Source: Planctomycetales bacterium (GTDB taxonomy: Bacteria; 4484-113; JAFGCY01). Taken from it: 6,898 nucleotides of DNA. This document shows positions 1-5,968 of this stretch, piece after piece. The notes beneath the pieces were generated by a model. It did no database searches and had not been told where the DNA came from. It saw only the letters and a list, made by a program, of their open reading frames with translations. The DNA is taken from the NCBI GenBank assembly GCA_024645305.1, contig JAHEFU010000155.1, positions 1-6,898 of the forward strand. Direction: 5' to 3'. The position numbers and the translations under genes were made by a program. Position 1 is the first letter of the stretch, and each line of letters starts with the position of its first letter.

Positions 1-587
1 GTCATATGCAGCTCGAGCGCGGCCGCGACGGGCTCCGGATTGACATTCCCTGGCAGGAGATATTCCGCAGGGGTGATGAGAACTCGAAACTGCGCGAAAC
101 AGTGGAAGTGGTGCAAGGCAAGTTGCAGTGCCTGCTCGCAGCCGAACTGAAGAATGGTCAGGTGGTTGAAGAGCCTGATTTCTTCCGCCTGACGGACAAG
201 GGCAAGGATGAGCTTGTTGGCGCCATGAACAGTGAGGAGGAGTCCAGCCGCTGGATGAAGATCATCTTCTCCGTGATTCTCTGGACTATCGCCTTCAACC
301 TGATGCTGGGACCGGCCATGCTGATGTTCAACCTGTTCCCGGTCAAGCAGGTCGGAGGTTGCGCTCGCGGCATAGTGACCGTATTCGCCTTCATCGCCGC
401 CTGCTTCACCACCTGGATCACCTATGTGCTGACAAGGTTCTGGTGGGTGGTGGTACTGCTGATAGTCGCGCTGGCGGTGTTCATGATCGTGCGGGCCATG
501 ACGCCGGGCAAGGCGGAACCGGATATGGACCTCGACGATGAACCCGGTCCCGATGACACACCGGAACCCGGCCCCGAACAGGCCTAG
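1..587 (+). CDS. TMEM43-like membrane protein, C-terminal part (5' end outside window)
   Basis: The reading frame is open to the left edge, so the ATG at position 6 is probably internal and the true start lies upstream. Counting from that ATG, a soluble N-terminal piece (about residues 1-82) ends in an acidic, serine-rich stretch, SEEESSRW. It is followed by three hydrophobic segments at about 84-110, 121-142 and 145-163, then a short cytosolic-type tail rich in Asp, Glu and Pro (167-193). The order of acidic ESSRW, a helix ending in FNLMLGPAMLMF, a short loop with FPVKQVGG and two further helices resembles the C-terminal membrane block of the bacterial TMEM43 family. That family usually has a large extracytoplasmic domain between an N-terminal helix and this block. 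Its bacterial role is not established, so no function is assigned. The gene ends 12 bases before the convergent nitrilase gene. The family call rests on remembered motif layout; an unrelated multi-helix membrane protein is the alternative. Confidence 0.6.
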   Translation, partial: HMQLERGRDGLRIDIPWQEIFRRGDENSKLRETVEVVQGKLQCLLAAELKNGQVVEEPDFFRLTDKGKDELVGAMNSEEESSRWMKIIFSVILWTIAFNLMLGPAMLMFNLFPVKQVGGCARGIVTVFAFIAACFTTWITYVLTRFWWVVVLLIVALAVFMIVRAMTPGKAEPDMDLDDEPGPDDTPEPGPEQA

Positions 588-599
588 CCGGCGGGCCGC

Positions 600-1340
600 T
601 CAGTCAAACAGCTGCAGTTCTGAGACCTCAAGATGCTGGGCCCGGGTGTCCACCAGCGGTGTGTCCAGTGAACTCAGGTCCAGGTTGAACATGCGGTCCA
701 CATCCGTGATTTCGTTGCCGTCGGGATCAAACACATGGTTGCCGGCGCCGTCGAAGACCTCTGCCCCGTTGTCAATGGTGGAAATGCAGCAGCCGACCAC
801 GAAGATGTTGTTCTCGATCGCCCGGGCCCTGAGCAGGGTTGCCCAGATGTGGTCACGCCGCGCAGGCCACAGTGCGGGGCATACCAGCATGCCGATCCCG
901 TGGCCCAGGCGCAGGGCGTGTACCTGTTCCGGAAAGCGGATGTCATTGCAGATTGCCATCCCGATGCGGATGTCAGCATGTTGCCAGCTGGCATAGCACT
1001 GGCCAGGCTGCCACATCTCATGCTCCTGGTTGGGACGGAACAGGTGGACCTTGTCATAACGCGCGATTTCCTCACCGCCGAGCATCACGACCTGGCGGTT
1101 GGCATTATCCTCACTGATGCTGCCGAAGCAGCATGTGATCTGCGGGAAACTGCGGCTGATCTGCAGCAGGGCGCTGCGCAGTTCATCCTGCGGGTTGGCA
1201 CCCTTGTAGCCTGTGAGGAACAGCTCCGGAAACACAACCATGCTGCAGTTGCGTTCTGCCGCCTGGCGCACCTGCATTGCTGCATTGCGCAGATTGTGGT
1301 CCGTCGGACCGACGTGCCAGCGGGACATGTATACGCGCAT
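600..1340 (-). CDS. Carbon-nitrogen hydrolase (nitrilase superfamily), YafV/Nit2-like amidase
   Basis: This is a 246-residue cytoplasmic amidase of the nitrilase superfamily, which hydrolyses the C-N bond of amides through a Glu-Lys-Cys triad. All three residues are visible: Glu39 in VVFPELFLTGY, Lys97 in RYDKVHLF and Cys131 in IGMAICNDIRFPE. A later block, LWPARRDHIWATLLRARAIE (about 157-176), matches the W-P-x-x-R...W-x-x-LL-x-ARAIEN signature of the YafV/Nit2 omega-amidase branch. These enzymes act on alpha-ketoglutaramate or related keto-amides, often as metabolite repair, but the substrate here is inferred. Length is normal for a single-domain member. The first ATG is kept because family members begin with a beta strand of the MRV type. 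No good Shine-Dalgarno precedes it, and a TAAAAT box lies six bases upstream, so the transcript may be leaderless. It is convergent with the TMEM43-like gene and divergent from the VOC gene. Confidence 0.9.
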   Translation of the reverse strand: MRVYMSRWHVGPTDHNLRNAAMQVRQAAERNCSMVVFPELFLTGYKGANPQDELRSALLQISRSFPQITCCFGSISEDNANRQVVMLGGEEIARYDKVHLFRPNQEHEMWQPGQCYASWQHADIRIGMAICNDIRFPEQVHALRLGHGIGMLVCPALWPARRDHIWATLLRARAIENNIFVVGCCISTIDNGAEVFDGAGNHVFDPDGNEITDVDRMFNLDLSSLDTPLVDTRAQHLEVSELQLFD

Positions 1341-1346
1341 CTTATG

Positions 1347-1352
1347 ATTTTA
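1347..1352 (-). promoter_or_regulatory. Possible -10 box (TAAAAT) placed for a leaderless nitrilase transcript
   Basis: Read on the minus strand, TAAAAT is followed by CATAAG and then the ATG of the nitrilase gene. A start about seven bases after a -10 box would put the first transcribed base at or next to the ATG. This agrees with the lack of a ribosome binding site. No convincing -35 is seen, so the call is tentative. Confidence 0.3.
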
Positions 1353-1376
1353 GAACCTGTGCCTGCTTGATGCGGT

Positions 1377-1382
1377 TATAAT
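1377..1382 (+). promoter_or_regulatory. Perfect TATAAT -10 box upstream of the VOC gene
   Basis: An exact TATAAT preceded by GGT lies 25 bases before the chosen VOC start, leaving a short leader that carries the GGAGG ribosome binding site. No good -35 sits 16-18 bases upstream. The same core with the same GG context recurs before the S8 protease gene at 3476-3481, which supports a real -10 element. Confidence 0.5.
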
Positions 1383-1396
1383 CCGCAAGGGTCAAC

Positions 1397-1401
1397 GGAG
1401 G
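1397..1401 (+). promoter_or_regulatory. Ribosome binding site (GGAGG) that decides the VOC start
   Basis: GGAGG directly abuts the ATG at 1402 with no spacer, which is too close for that codon. It is six bases before the in-frame ATG at 1408, which is normal spacing. The start is therefore placed at 1408, dropping two residues. Confidence 0.7.
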
Positions 1402-1407
1402 ATGGAA

Positions 1408-1815
1408 ATGACGGACAAGACGGTTCCCGACGGATTCAACAGTGTTATGCCCTATCTCATTCTCGATGGGGCCGGCGCAGAGATCGAATTCCTTGAGAAG
1501 GTGTTTGGTGCCAGTGTAAACGAGCAGGTTGATGCAGGCGGTGGAAAGGTCAGGCACGCAGAACTGCACATTGGCAACTCGATGGTGATGCTTGCCGATT
1601 CCCGGGAAGATATCCCGGCAAGGCCAACGATGATGTACGTTTACGTGGCCGATGTTGACGATATCCACGCGAAGGCCATAGCTGCCGGGGCACTTTCCGA
1701 GAAGGAACCTTCCGACGAACACTACGGTGACCGCACAGCCAGCGTCCGGACTGCCAGCGGAATGCAGTGGTACATTGCCACCCATACGGGAAAGACCTGG
1801 GAACCGCAGCATTAA
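1408..1815 (+). CDS. VOC family protein (PhnB/glyoxalase-like)
   Basis: This 135-residue protein has the layout of a PhnB-like member of the vicinal oxygen chelate superfamily. The first beta-alpha-beta-beta-beta half starts with VMPYLILDGAGAEIEFLEKV, followed by FGA and then KVRHAELHIGNSMVMLAD (about 48-64). The second half has YVYVADVDDIHAKAIAAGA, then HYGDR (105-109) and ends with MQWYIATH (119-126), the usual W-x-IATH finish. Family members can be glyoxalases, dioxygenases, antibiotic-binding proteins or enzymes of unknown substrate, and most of this subgroup is uncharacterised. The DPFGH/N turn common before the final strand is replaced by TASGM, so activity cannot be inferred from motifs. 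It is probably cytoplasmic. It has its own TATAAT box and strong ribosome binding site and may be the first gene of a run that continues with the coiled-coil membrane protein 75 bases downstream. Confidence 0.87.
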   Translation: MTDKTVPDGFNSVMPYLILDGAGAEIEFLEKVFGASVNEQVDAGGGKVRHAELHIGNSMVMLADSREDIPARPTMMYVYVADVDDIHAKAIAAGALSEKEPSDEHYGDRTASVRTASGMQWYIATHTGKTWEPQH

Positions 1816-1890
1816 CTGCAACAGTATGCCGAAACGGCGGGTCGTGAACCGGAATCCTTCCAGTGGAGTCAAGCGAGGGTGCTAGTAACA

Positions 1891-2769
1891 ATGATGGCAG
1901 ACAGGGGATTCGGCGCTTGGCTGGAACGCTACCGCGGCTTCCTGGATCCTGACAACCCCTTCATCAGCTGGCTGATCATCTTTGATGTCGTCCTGCTGCT
2001 TGTGCATCTGTGCATGGTCTACTGGGTCTTTCGCGATGCCAGCTGGCGCTACAACCGCGGAGCCCCCTGGGCACTGCTGGCGGGACTGTTTCCGCTTGGC
2101 GGCTGGTTGTTCTACCTGCTGTATCGCATCAGTCCCCTGACGCAGTTTGACCGTGCCGAACAGGACCTGTTTGACGAAGTGGAGCACGAATGGACGGACT
2201 ACGACGAGTACCGGGCCAACCGCAGCAGCAGCCTGTTCCAGGAACTGTACGAAGCCAGCATGGAAGGCAGCGGCTACACGGCGGAGCAGCGACAGAGCCG
2301 TCGGCGGGAGTTGCGAAAGCAACTGACACCGGAAGAGAAGGTGGCCCGCCGGGAGCAACGCCTGCACGAGAAGAAGCTGCGTCAGGAGAAGCTCGCCTCT
2401 ACGCGGGAGGAAAAGCGTGAGGAACGCAGGCAGAAGAAGCAGGATGCACGGCAGCGCAGCAAGATGACAGGGCGCCACGGTTTCAGCTTCCGCATGAGTG
2501 ATCGGCGGCAGCAGCAGGTCCGCAAACAGCTGCAGATGCTGGAGACGCTGAAGAGCCTGCCCCGGGAGGACCAGATCATAGAGGAAATGATCTTCGAAAT
2601 GGACTATGTCGGCGCATTGCAGGCAGCCCAGGATGCCCTGGAGATTGCCACGGAGATGAATGACTCCCAGGGACTGGTGACCTACGAGCGCTACCTTGAG
2701 CGGATCAACCGCCTGCTGGAGGAGGAACTTGAGGAGGAACGTGCCCTGGATGCCCTGGACAAGGAATGA
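1891..2769 (+). CDS. Two-helix membrane protein with a long charged coiled coil, unknown function
   Basis: I do not recognise a named family over the full length. From the ATG at 1891 (292 residues), two hydrophobic helices lie at about 26-47 and 59-79, joined by VFRDASWRYNRGAPWA. This short hairpin (acidic and basic turn, then W-A-L-L...FPLGG...YLLYR) recalls PLDc_N-type membrane hairpins. Residues about 85-125 are acidic. Residues about 130-225 are extremely rich in Arg, Lys, Glu and Gln and should form a long cytoplasmic coiled coil. The last 65 residues form a helix pair (YVGALQAAQDALEIATEMND) resembling one TPR-like repeat, followed by a Glu-rich end. The start is uncertain: a GTG at 1879 has GGAG ten bases upstream, while the ATG at 1891 has GAGGG eleven bases upstream. 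The next gene, mazG, begins 20 bases after the stop, so the two are probably cotranscribed. A membrane-tethered scaffold is conceivable but unproven. Confidence 0.75.
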   Translation: MMADRGFGAWLERYRGFLDPDNPFISWLIIFDVVLLLVHLCMVYWVFRDASWRYNRGAPWALLAGLFPLGGWLFYLLYRISPLTQFDRAEQDLFDEVEHEWTDYDEYRANRSSSLFQELYEASMEGSGYTAEQRQSRRRELRKQLTPEEKVARREQRLHEKKLRQEKLASTREEKREERRQKKQDARQRSKMTGRHGFSFRMSDRRQQQVRKQLQMLETLKSLPREDQIIEEMIFEMDYVGALQAAQDALEIATEMNDSQGLVTYERYLERINRLLEEELEEERALDALDKE

Positions 2770-2789
2770 GCCGATGCTAGGATTGCAGG

Positions 2790-3446
2790 ATGATTGATGA
2801 CAATGTGCTGGAACGCTGGCGGCTGGCCAGCCGTGGCCGGCAGGACCAGCTGGACGGGACACGCGAATGGTACGGCCGGCTGTTTTGCCTGATGGCTGAC
2901 CTGCGGGGACCAGGGGGCTGTCCCTGGGACGTGGAACAGAGCCTGGCCAGCCTGCGGCAGTATATCCGCGAGGAAGCTGATGAGGTCTGCCAGGCCATTG
3001 ATGACATCCTTGAAATTGAGAACAGCCTGCGGCGCGAACATGGCCTGCCATCAGACAATCCCCTGCCCCCTGACGGTGCTGATAAGGCCCGCACGGCGAA
3101 GAAGGGACACAGCATCGCCCACCACCCGCACCGAAAGGATTTCGACGCTGTAGCTTCCGCATCCGGAGCTCCCCTGCCCTCCGGGCTGAGTGCTGCCCAG
3201 CAGGCCCGGCGGGATGAACTGTACGCCGAGCTTGTGGAGGAAATCGGCGATCTGGCGCTGCAAAGCGTCTTCCTCAGCGACATCCTGCATGGTATGGGCC
3301 GGCCGGGCCTGGATTGCAGTCTGGAGAATATCGTGACCAAGCTCGTGCGCCGGCATCCCCACGTTTATGGTGACCAGGTGGCTGAAAGCAGCGCGGAAGT
3401 GCTGGACAACTGGCAGCGCATCAAGGACCAGGAAAAAGCCAACTGA
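2790..3446 (+). CDS. mazG: MazG-type nucleoside triphosphate pyrophosphohydrolase with an internal insertion
   Basis: MazG enzymes hydrolyse (d)NTPs to monophosphate and pyrophosphate, clearing non-canonical or excess nucleotides in the cytoplasm. This 218-residue protein shows the family marks in order: LRGPGGCPWDVEQSLASL (38-55), the first metal half-site EEADE (61-65), the second half-site EEIGDLALQ (150-158), KLVRRHPHVYGD (184-195) and the ending VLDNWQRIKDQEK (204-216). Magnesium would be held by Glu61/62/65 with Glu151 and Asp154. It has one MazG domain, whereas E. coli MazG has two. The unusual point is the spacing: about 85 residues separate the half-sites instead of about 25. The extra stretch (about 78-138) is polar, with Pro and Gly clusters and a His-rich HSIAHHPHRKDFD. 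Everything is in one frame with no sign of a frameshift. AGGA seven to eight bases upstream supports the ATG. It follows the coiled-coil membrane protein gene closely. Confidence 0.88.
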   Translation: MIDDNVLERWRLASRGRQDQLDGTREWYGRLFCLMADLRGPGGCPWDVEQSLASLRQYIREEADEVCQAIDDILEIENSLRREHGLPSDNPLPPDGADKARTAKKGHSIAHHPHRKDFDAVASASGAPLPSGLSAAQQARRDELYAELVEEIGDLALQSVFLSDILHGMGRPGLDCSLENIVTKLVRRHPHVYGDQVAESSAEVLDNWQRIKDQEKAN

Positions 3447-3475
3447 ACCTTAAAGGGCCGGACAGCGTCCACGGG

Positions 3476-3481
3476 TATAAT
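3476..3481 (+). promoter_or_regulatory. Perfect TATAAT -10 box upstream of the S8 protease gene
   Basis: An exact TATAAT with GGG before it lies 30 bases ahead of the protease ATG, in the 65-base gap after mazG. No clear -35 is visible at 16-18 bases. The leader would be short, and the best ribosome binding match, AGGA at 3495-3498, is rather far (13 bases) from the ATG. The box suggests the protease is transcribed separately from mazG. Confidence 0.5.
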
Positions 3482-3511
3482 CATCTGAGCCTCCAGGACA
3501 GACCTAAACCT

Positions 3512-5218
3512 ATGAAAAATTTCAGCACAACCACCCTCGTAATCATGCTTGCCCTGCTACTGGCATTCAGTGGCTCGACACAGCGTGTGAACGCCCAGAG
3601 CCCCGATCGCAGCACAGCGATCCTGCCGGCGCAGTCGCAGATCCACGACCGCCAGATCCTTGTTGAACTGGACCCCTCAAGGGCAGCAAAATCGACATCT
3701 GCCTGGTTTGCGAACAAGGGCGTCAGCCAGGTGGACAGCCTGCCGCTGAGCTATGCGGAGTACCGGATTGTCCGCGTACCCGAGGGCCAGGATTACGCCG
3801 CGGCCTATCAGCAGCTGGCCAGTGACCCGAGCGTCCTGAGCATCGCCCCGAACGTAATCAAGCATGTCAGTGAGTTCATCCCGAATGATCCGCTGTTCCT
3901 CGGCACAGCCAGTGATGTGGCGGGAGGCCTGGCCAGCGGTGCCGGTTCCCCGGCGCTTTCCAACCAGTGGGGCCTGCTGCTCAGCGGGGCCCAGGATGCC
4001 TGGGATGTCACGACCGGCAAGAACAGCATTGTCGTGGCCGTACTGGATACGGGGGCCAAGCTTGATCATGAGGACCTGCAGAACCGCCTGTGGAACAATC
4101 CCGGTGAAGCGCTGGACGGCGCTGATACGGATGGCAACGGCTTCGTTGACGACGTACATGGCTACGATTTCCAGGGCTACAGCCTGCCGGTCGGCGGTGG
4201 CGTGGGCAGTGGTGGGGACGGAGACCCGACCGACCAGGAAGCCACGAACATTGACACTACCTTTGACTCACACGGCACGAGCACAGCGAGCATCGTGGCC
4301 GGCCAGACAAACAACGGCACGGGCATGAGCGGCGTGGCGGGAGGCAGCACTCCCTCCGGAGGAGTCCGCCTGATGATCTGCCGCGTGGGCACAGCCAGCA
4401 CGATCTCCCTCGCAGCGGAAATCGGCGCGATTGACTACGCTGTCAGCAACGGCGCCCACGTGATCACGATGAGCTTCGGCGGTGAGACCGGAGGAGATCC
4501 CGAGGAAAACGCGATTGACCGGGCCTGGAATGCGGGCGTCTATGTCTGTGCCGCAGCGGGCAACTATCCGCAGGGAGCCGCCGCTGGTGTTGACCTGCCG
4601 GCCGGTTTCGCAAACTGCGTGGCGGTGGGTGCCACCACCATCTTCAGCCCGGACAGCGTGACAGTCGGACCCGGTGCACAGGTTGTGGCCGAGTACCGCC
4701 CGAGTTACTCCAAGACGGGGCCGGAGGTGGAGATTTCCGCACCGGGCACCCGTATCGTCAGCGCGGCCTGGGGTGGCGGCAATGCCGTTACCGACGGCTA
4801 TATGGACAGCTTCCAGCACCAGTTCACCGGAACATCGGCGGCTACACCCGTGGTGGCTGGACTGGCGGCCCTGCTGTACAGCGTGCTGCCGGATCCTGAG
4901 GCCACGGATGCCAATCAGATCGTGCGCGACCGCATCAACCAGACCGCGCTGGACCTCGGTCCCGCCGGGCGGGATGAGCAGTTCGGCTTCGGCCGGATCC
5001 GGATGGGTGAAGCGCTGGCGGCCTACGCCGTGGGCAAACCCGGTGACGCCAATGGCGACGGCTTCGTGGATGAGACCGACCTTGCGTTGATCATCGCCAA
5101 CTACGGCAAGCGCAGTACTGACAGCGGATTCACCACAAAGATGGATCTCAACGGCGACGGCGTGATCGACGAGCTGGATGTGCTGGAAATCGGCAAGTAC
5201 TACGAAGCTGCGCCCTAG
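3512..5218 (+). CDS. Secreted subtilisin-like (S8) serine protease with C-terminal dockerin-like module
   Basis: This 568-residue preproprotease has a signal peptide (basic MKNF, hydrophobic core 8-20, likely cut after VNA at 28). A propeptide-like region at about 45-122 includes RQILVELDPS and a strand-rich segment ending in LSIAPNV, resembling the chaperone/inhibitor propeptides of S8 enzymes. The catalytic domain at about 150-505 carries Asp179 (VAVLDTGAKLDHEDL), His254 (DSHGTSTASIVAGQ), oxyanion Asn351 (AAAGN) and Ser442 (GTSAATPVVAGLAALL), so the triad is intact. Residues 205-220 (DTDGNGFVDDVHGYDF) look like an internal calcium loop. The C terminus (511-563) has two EF-hand-like loops 33 residues apart, DANGDGFVDETD and DLNGDGVIDELD, typical of type I dockerin domains. 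Dockerins bind cohesins or stabilise through calcium, but no cohesin is in view. The protein probably acts outside the cell on protein substrates. It is convergent with fliS. Confidence 0.95.
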   Translation: MKNFSTTTLVIMLALLLAFSGSTQRVNAQSPDRSTAILPAQSQIHDRQILVELDPSRAAKSTSAWFANKGVSQVDSLPLSYAEYRIVRVPEGQDYAAAYQQLASDPSVLSIAPNVIKHVSEFIPNDPLFLGTASDVAGGLASGAGSPALSNQWGLLLSGAQDAWDVTTGKNSIVVAVLDTGAKLDHEDLQNRLWNNPGEALDGADTDGNGFVDDVHGYDFQGYSLPVGGGVGSGGDGDPTDQEATNIDTTFDSHGTSTASIVAGQTNNGTGMSGVAGGSTPSGGVRLMICRVGTASTISLAAEIGAIDYAVSNGAHVITMSFGGETGGDPEENAIDRAWNAGVYVCAAAGNYPQGAAAGVDLPAGFANCVAVGATTIFSPDSVTVGPGAQVVAEYRPSYSKTGPEVEISAPGTRIVSAAWGGGNAVTDGYMDSFQHQFTGTSAATPVVAGLAALLYSVLPDPEATDANQIVRDRINQTALDLGPAGRDEQFGFGRIRMGEALAAYAVGKPGDANGDGFVDETDLALIIANYGKRSTDSGFTTKMDLNGDGVIDELDVLEIGKYYEAAP

Positions 5219-5283
5219 CCCCTGTTATCGCGGCTGGCGCTGCCGATGCCGCGCTGGCGAATCGTTCCCGCACTGTAGCCCCT

Positions 5284-5850
5284 TTAGGCCCTGCCGGCTT
5301 CGGAAAATTTGCGCAATTCTGTGCGCATGAGCATCAGCCGGTCTCTGTCGAGGGATTCCAGGGCTGCTTCCGTGTCCAGGACAGCCTGCAGCTCAGCGCT
5401 GATACCTGCAGCGGCTTCTGCGGGGAGACCTTCGAGTGACAGTTCGGCCAGCCGGGCCTGCTTTTCCTCCATCAGCTGTTGAAGCTGCTCCAGGGAGTCA
5501 TCGAGGATCACCGCACGGATGCGCTTCTGCAGGCTCAGCACCTCATCCAGCGGCGCAGCCTGTTTGCGCATGTCCGCATCCTTGAGGCGGCTGAGCATAG
5601 AGTCGTAGCACTGCTCGAGGTTACGGGCGATGTCCCCACCCTTGTCGAAATCCGGGGTGGCCATCAGTTCAGCAACGATGGCGTAGCAGCGCAGGATGGC
5701 GTGGTGTGCCGGTTCCACCTCAGAGGCTGCGGTATGGCGCTGGGCGATGCGGGCAAAGCGGATAGCGCCCGAGTACAGCATTTCCACGAGCTTGACTGGA
5801 TCGGCCTGGTTTACGGCGCTGTTGGTATATGGATTGGCAAGACAGCTCAT
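5284..5850 (-). CDS. fliS: Flagellar export chaperone FliS with a FliT-like C-terminal extension
   Basis: FliS binds newly made flagellin in the cytoplasm and keeps it unpolymerised until export by the flagellar type III apparatus. Residues 6-115 match it well: NPYTNSAVNQADPVKLVEML near the start, LYSGAIRFARIAQ, AELMATPDFDKGGDIARNLE (60-79) and CYDSMLSRLKDAD, ending in a helix at LDEVLSLQKRIRAVIL. The KGGDIARNL block is especially characteristic. The usual length is about 125-140 residues, but this protein has 188. The extra helices (about 118-185: LEQLQQLMEEKQARLAEL ... LDTEAALESLDRDRLMLMR) resemble the helical layout of FliT, the chaperone of the filament cap FliD. The ATG at 5850 is chosen because the conserved N-terminal helix begins just after it; the frame stays open further upstream without homology. 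The ribosome binding site is poor. No other flagellar gene is visible, and transcription probably starts in the 62 bases below the upstream terminator. Confidence 0.85.
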   Translation of the reverse strand: MSCLANPYTNSAVNQADPVKLVEMLYSGAIRFARIAQRHTAASEVEPAHHAILRCYAIVAELMATPDFDKGGDIARNLEQCYDSMLSRLKDADMRKQAAPLDEVLSLQKRIRAVILDDSLEQLQQLMEEKQARLAELSLEGLPAEAAAGISAELQAVLDTEAALESLDRDRLMLMRTELRKFSEAGRA

Positions 5851-5912
5851 TGTGCAGGGAGTATCTCGACAGGAGAGCGGGCCTGCCGGACTAAGATTGA
5901 AATGTAACCAGG

Positions 5913-5943
5913 AAAAAAAAATCCCCCCGCCGGAGCGGGGGGA
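5913..5943 (-). terminator. Intrinsic terminator with UNCG-type tetraloop
   Basis: On the minus strand a nine-base-pair stem (TCCCCCCGC with GCGGGGGGA) closes a TCCG loop, giving a C(UCCG)G tetraloop in RNA, and is followed directly by nine Ts. It lies 25 bases past the stop of the FN3/TlpA gene and should end that transcript before fliS. There is no T run on the plus-strand side, so it acts in one direction. Confidence 0.93.
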
Positions 5944-5968
5944 GGTTTGCCCGTAAATTAACCCGGAA

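Noticed and set aside
735..1370. A 211-codon plus-strand frame opposite the nitrilase gene
   Set aside because: The minus-strand frame carries the full Glu-Lys-Cys triad and family signatures; the plus frame has no recognisable domain.
1828..1838. Small hairpin GCCG-AAA-CGGC after the VOC gene
   Set aside because: A four-base-pair stem without a T run is not a terminator and is expected by chance in GC-rich DNA.
1882..3162. A 426-codon open frame on the minus strand across the membrane protein and mazG genes
   Set aside because: It is antisense to two genes with clear protein features. Its translation is rich in Gln, Leu, Ala, Cys and Pro without any domain, as expected from the complement of GC-rich code full of Glu, Lys and Arg.
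3460..3470. GGAC-AGC-GTCC inverted repeat just upstream of the TATAAT box at 3476, a possible operator
   Set aside because: Four-base arms are too short, and no second copy is seen elsewhere in the window.
5229..5253. Inverted repeat CGCGGC/GCCGCG in the convergent gap, a possible bidirectional terminator
   Set aside because: A six-base-pair stem with a 13-base loop and no T run on either side is too weak to call.
5216..5283. Repeated TAGCCCCT at 5216-5223 and 5276-5283 flanking the gap between the protease and fliS
   Set aside because: It is only eight bases, and the first copy is partly the protease stop codon. There is no element between the copies that would suggest an insertion or attachment site.
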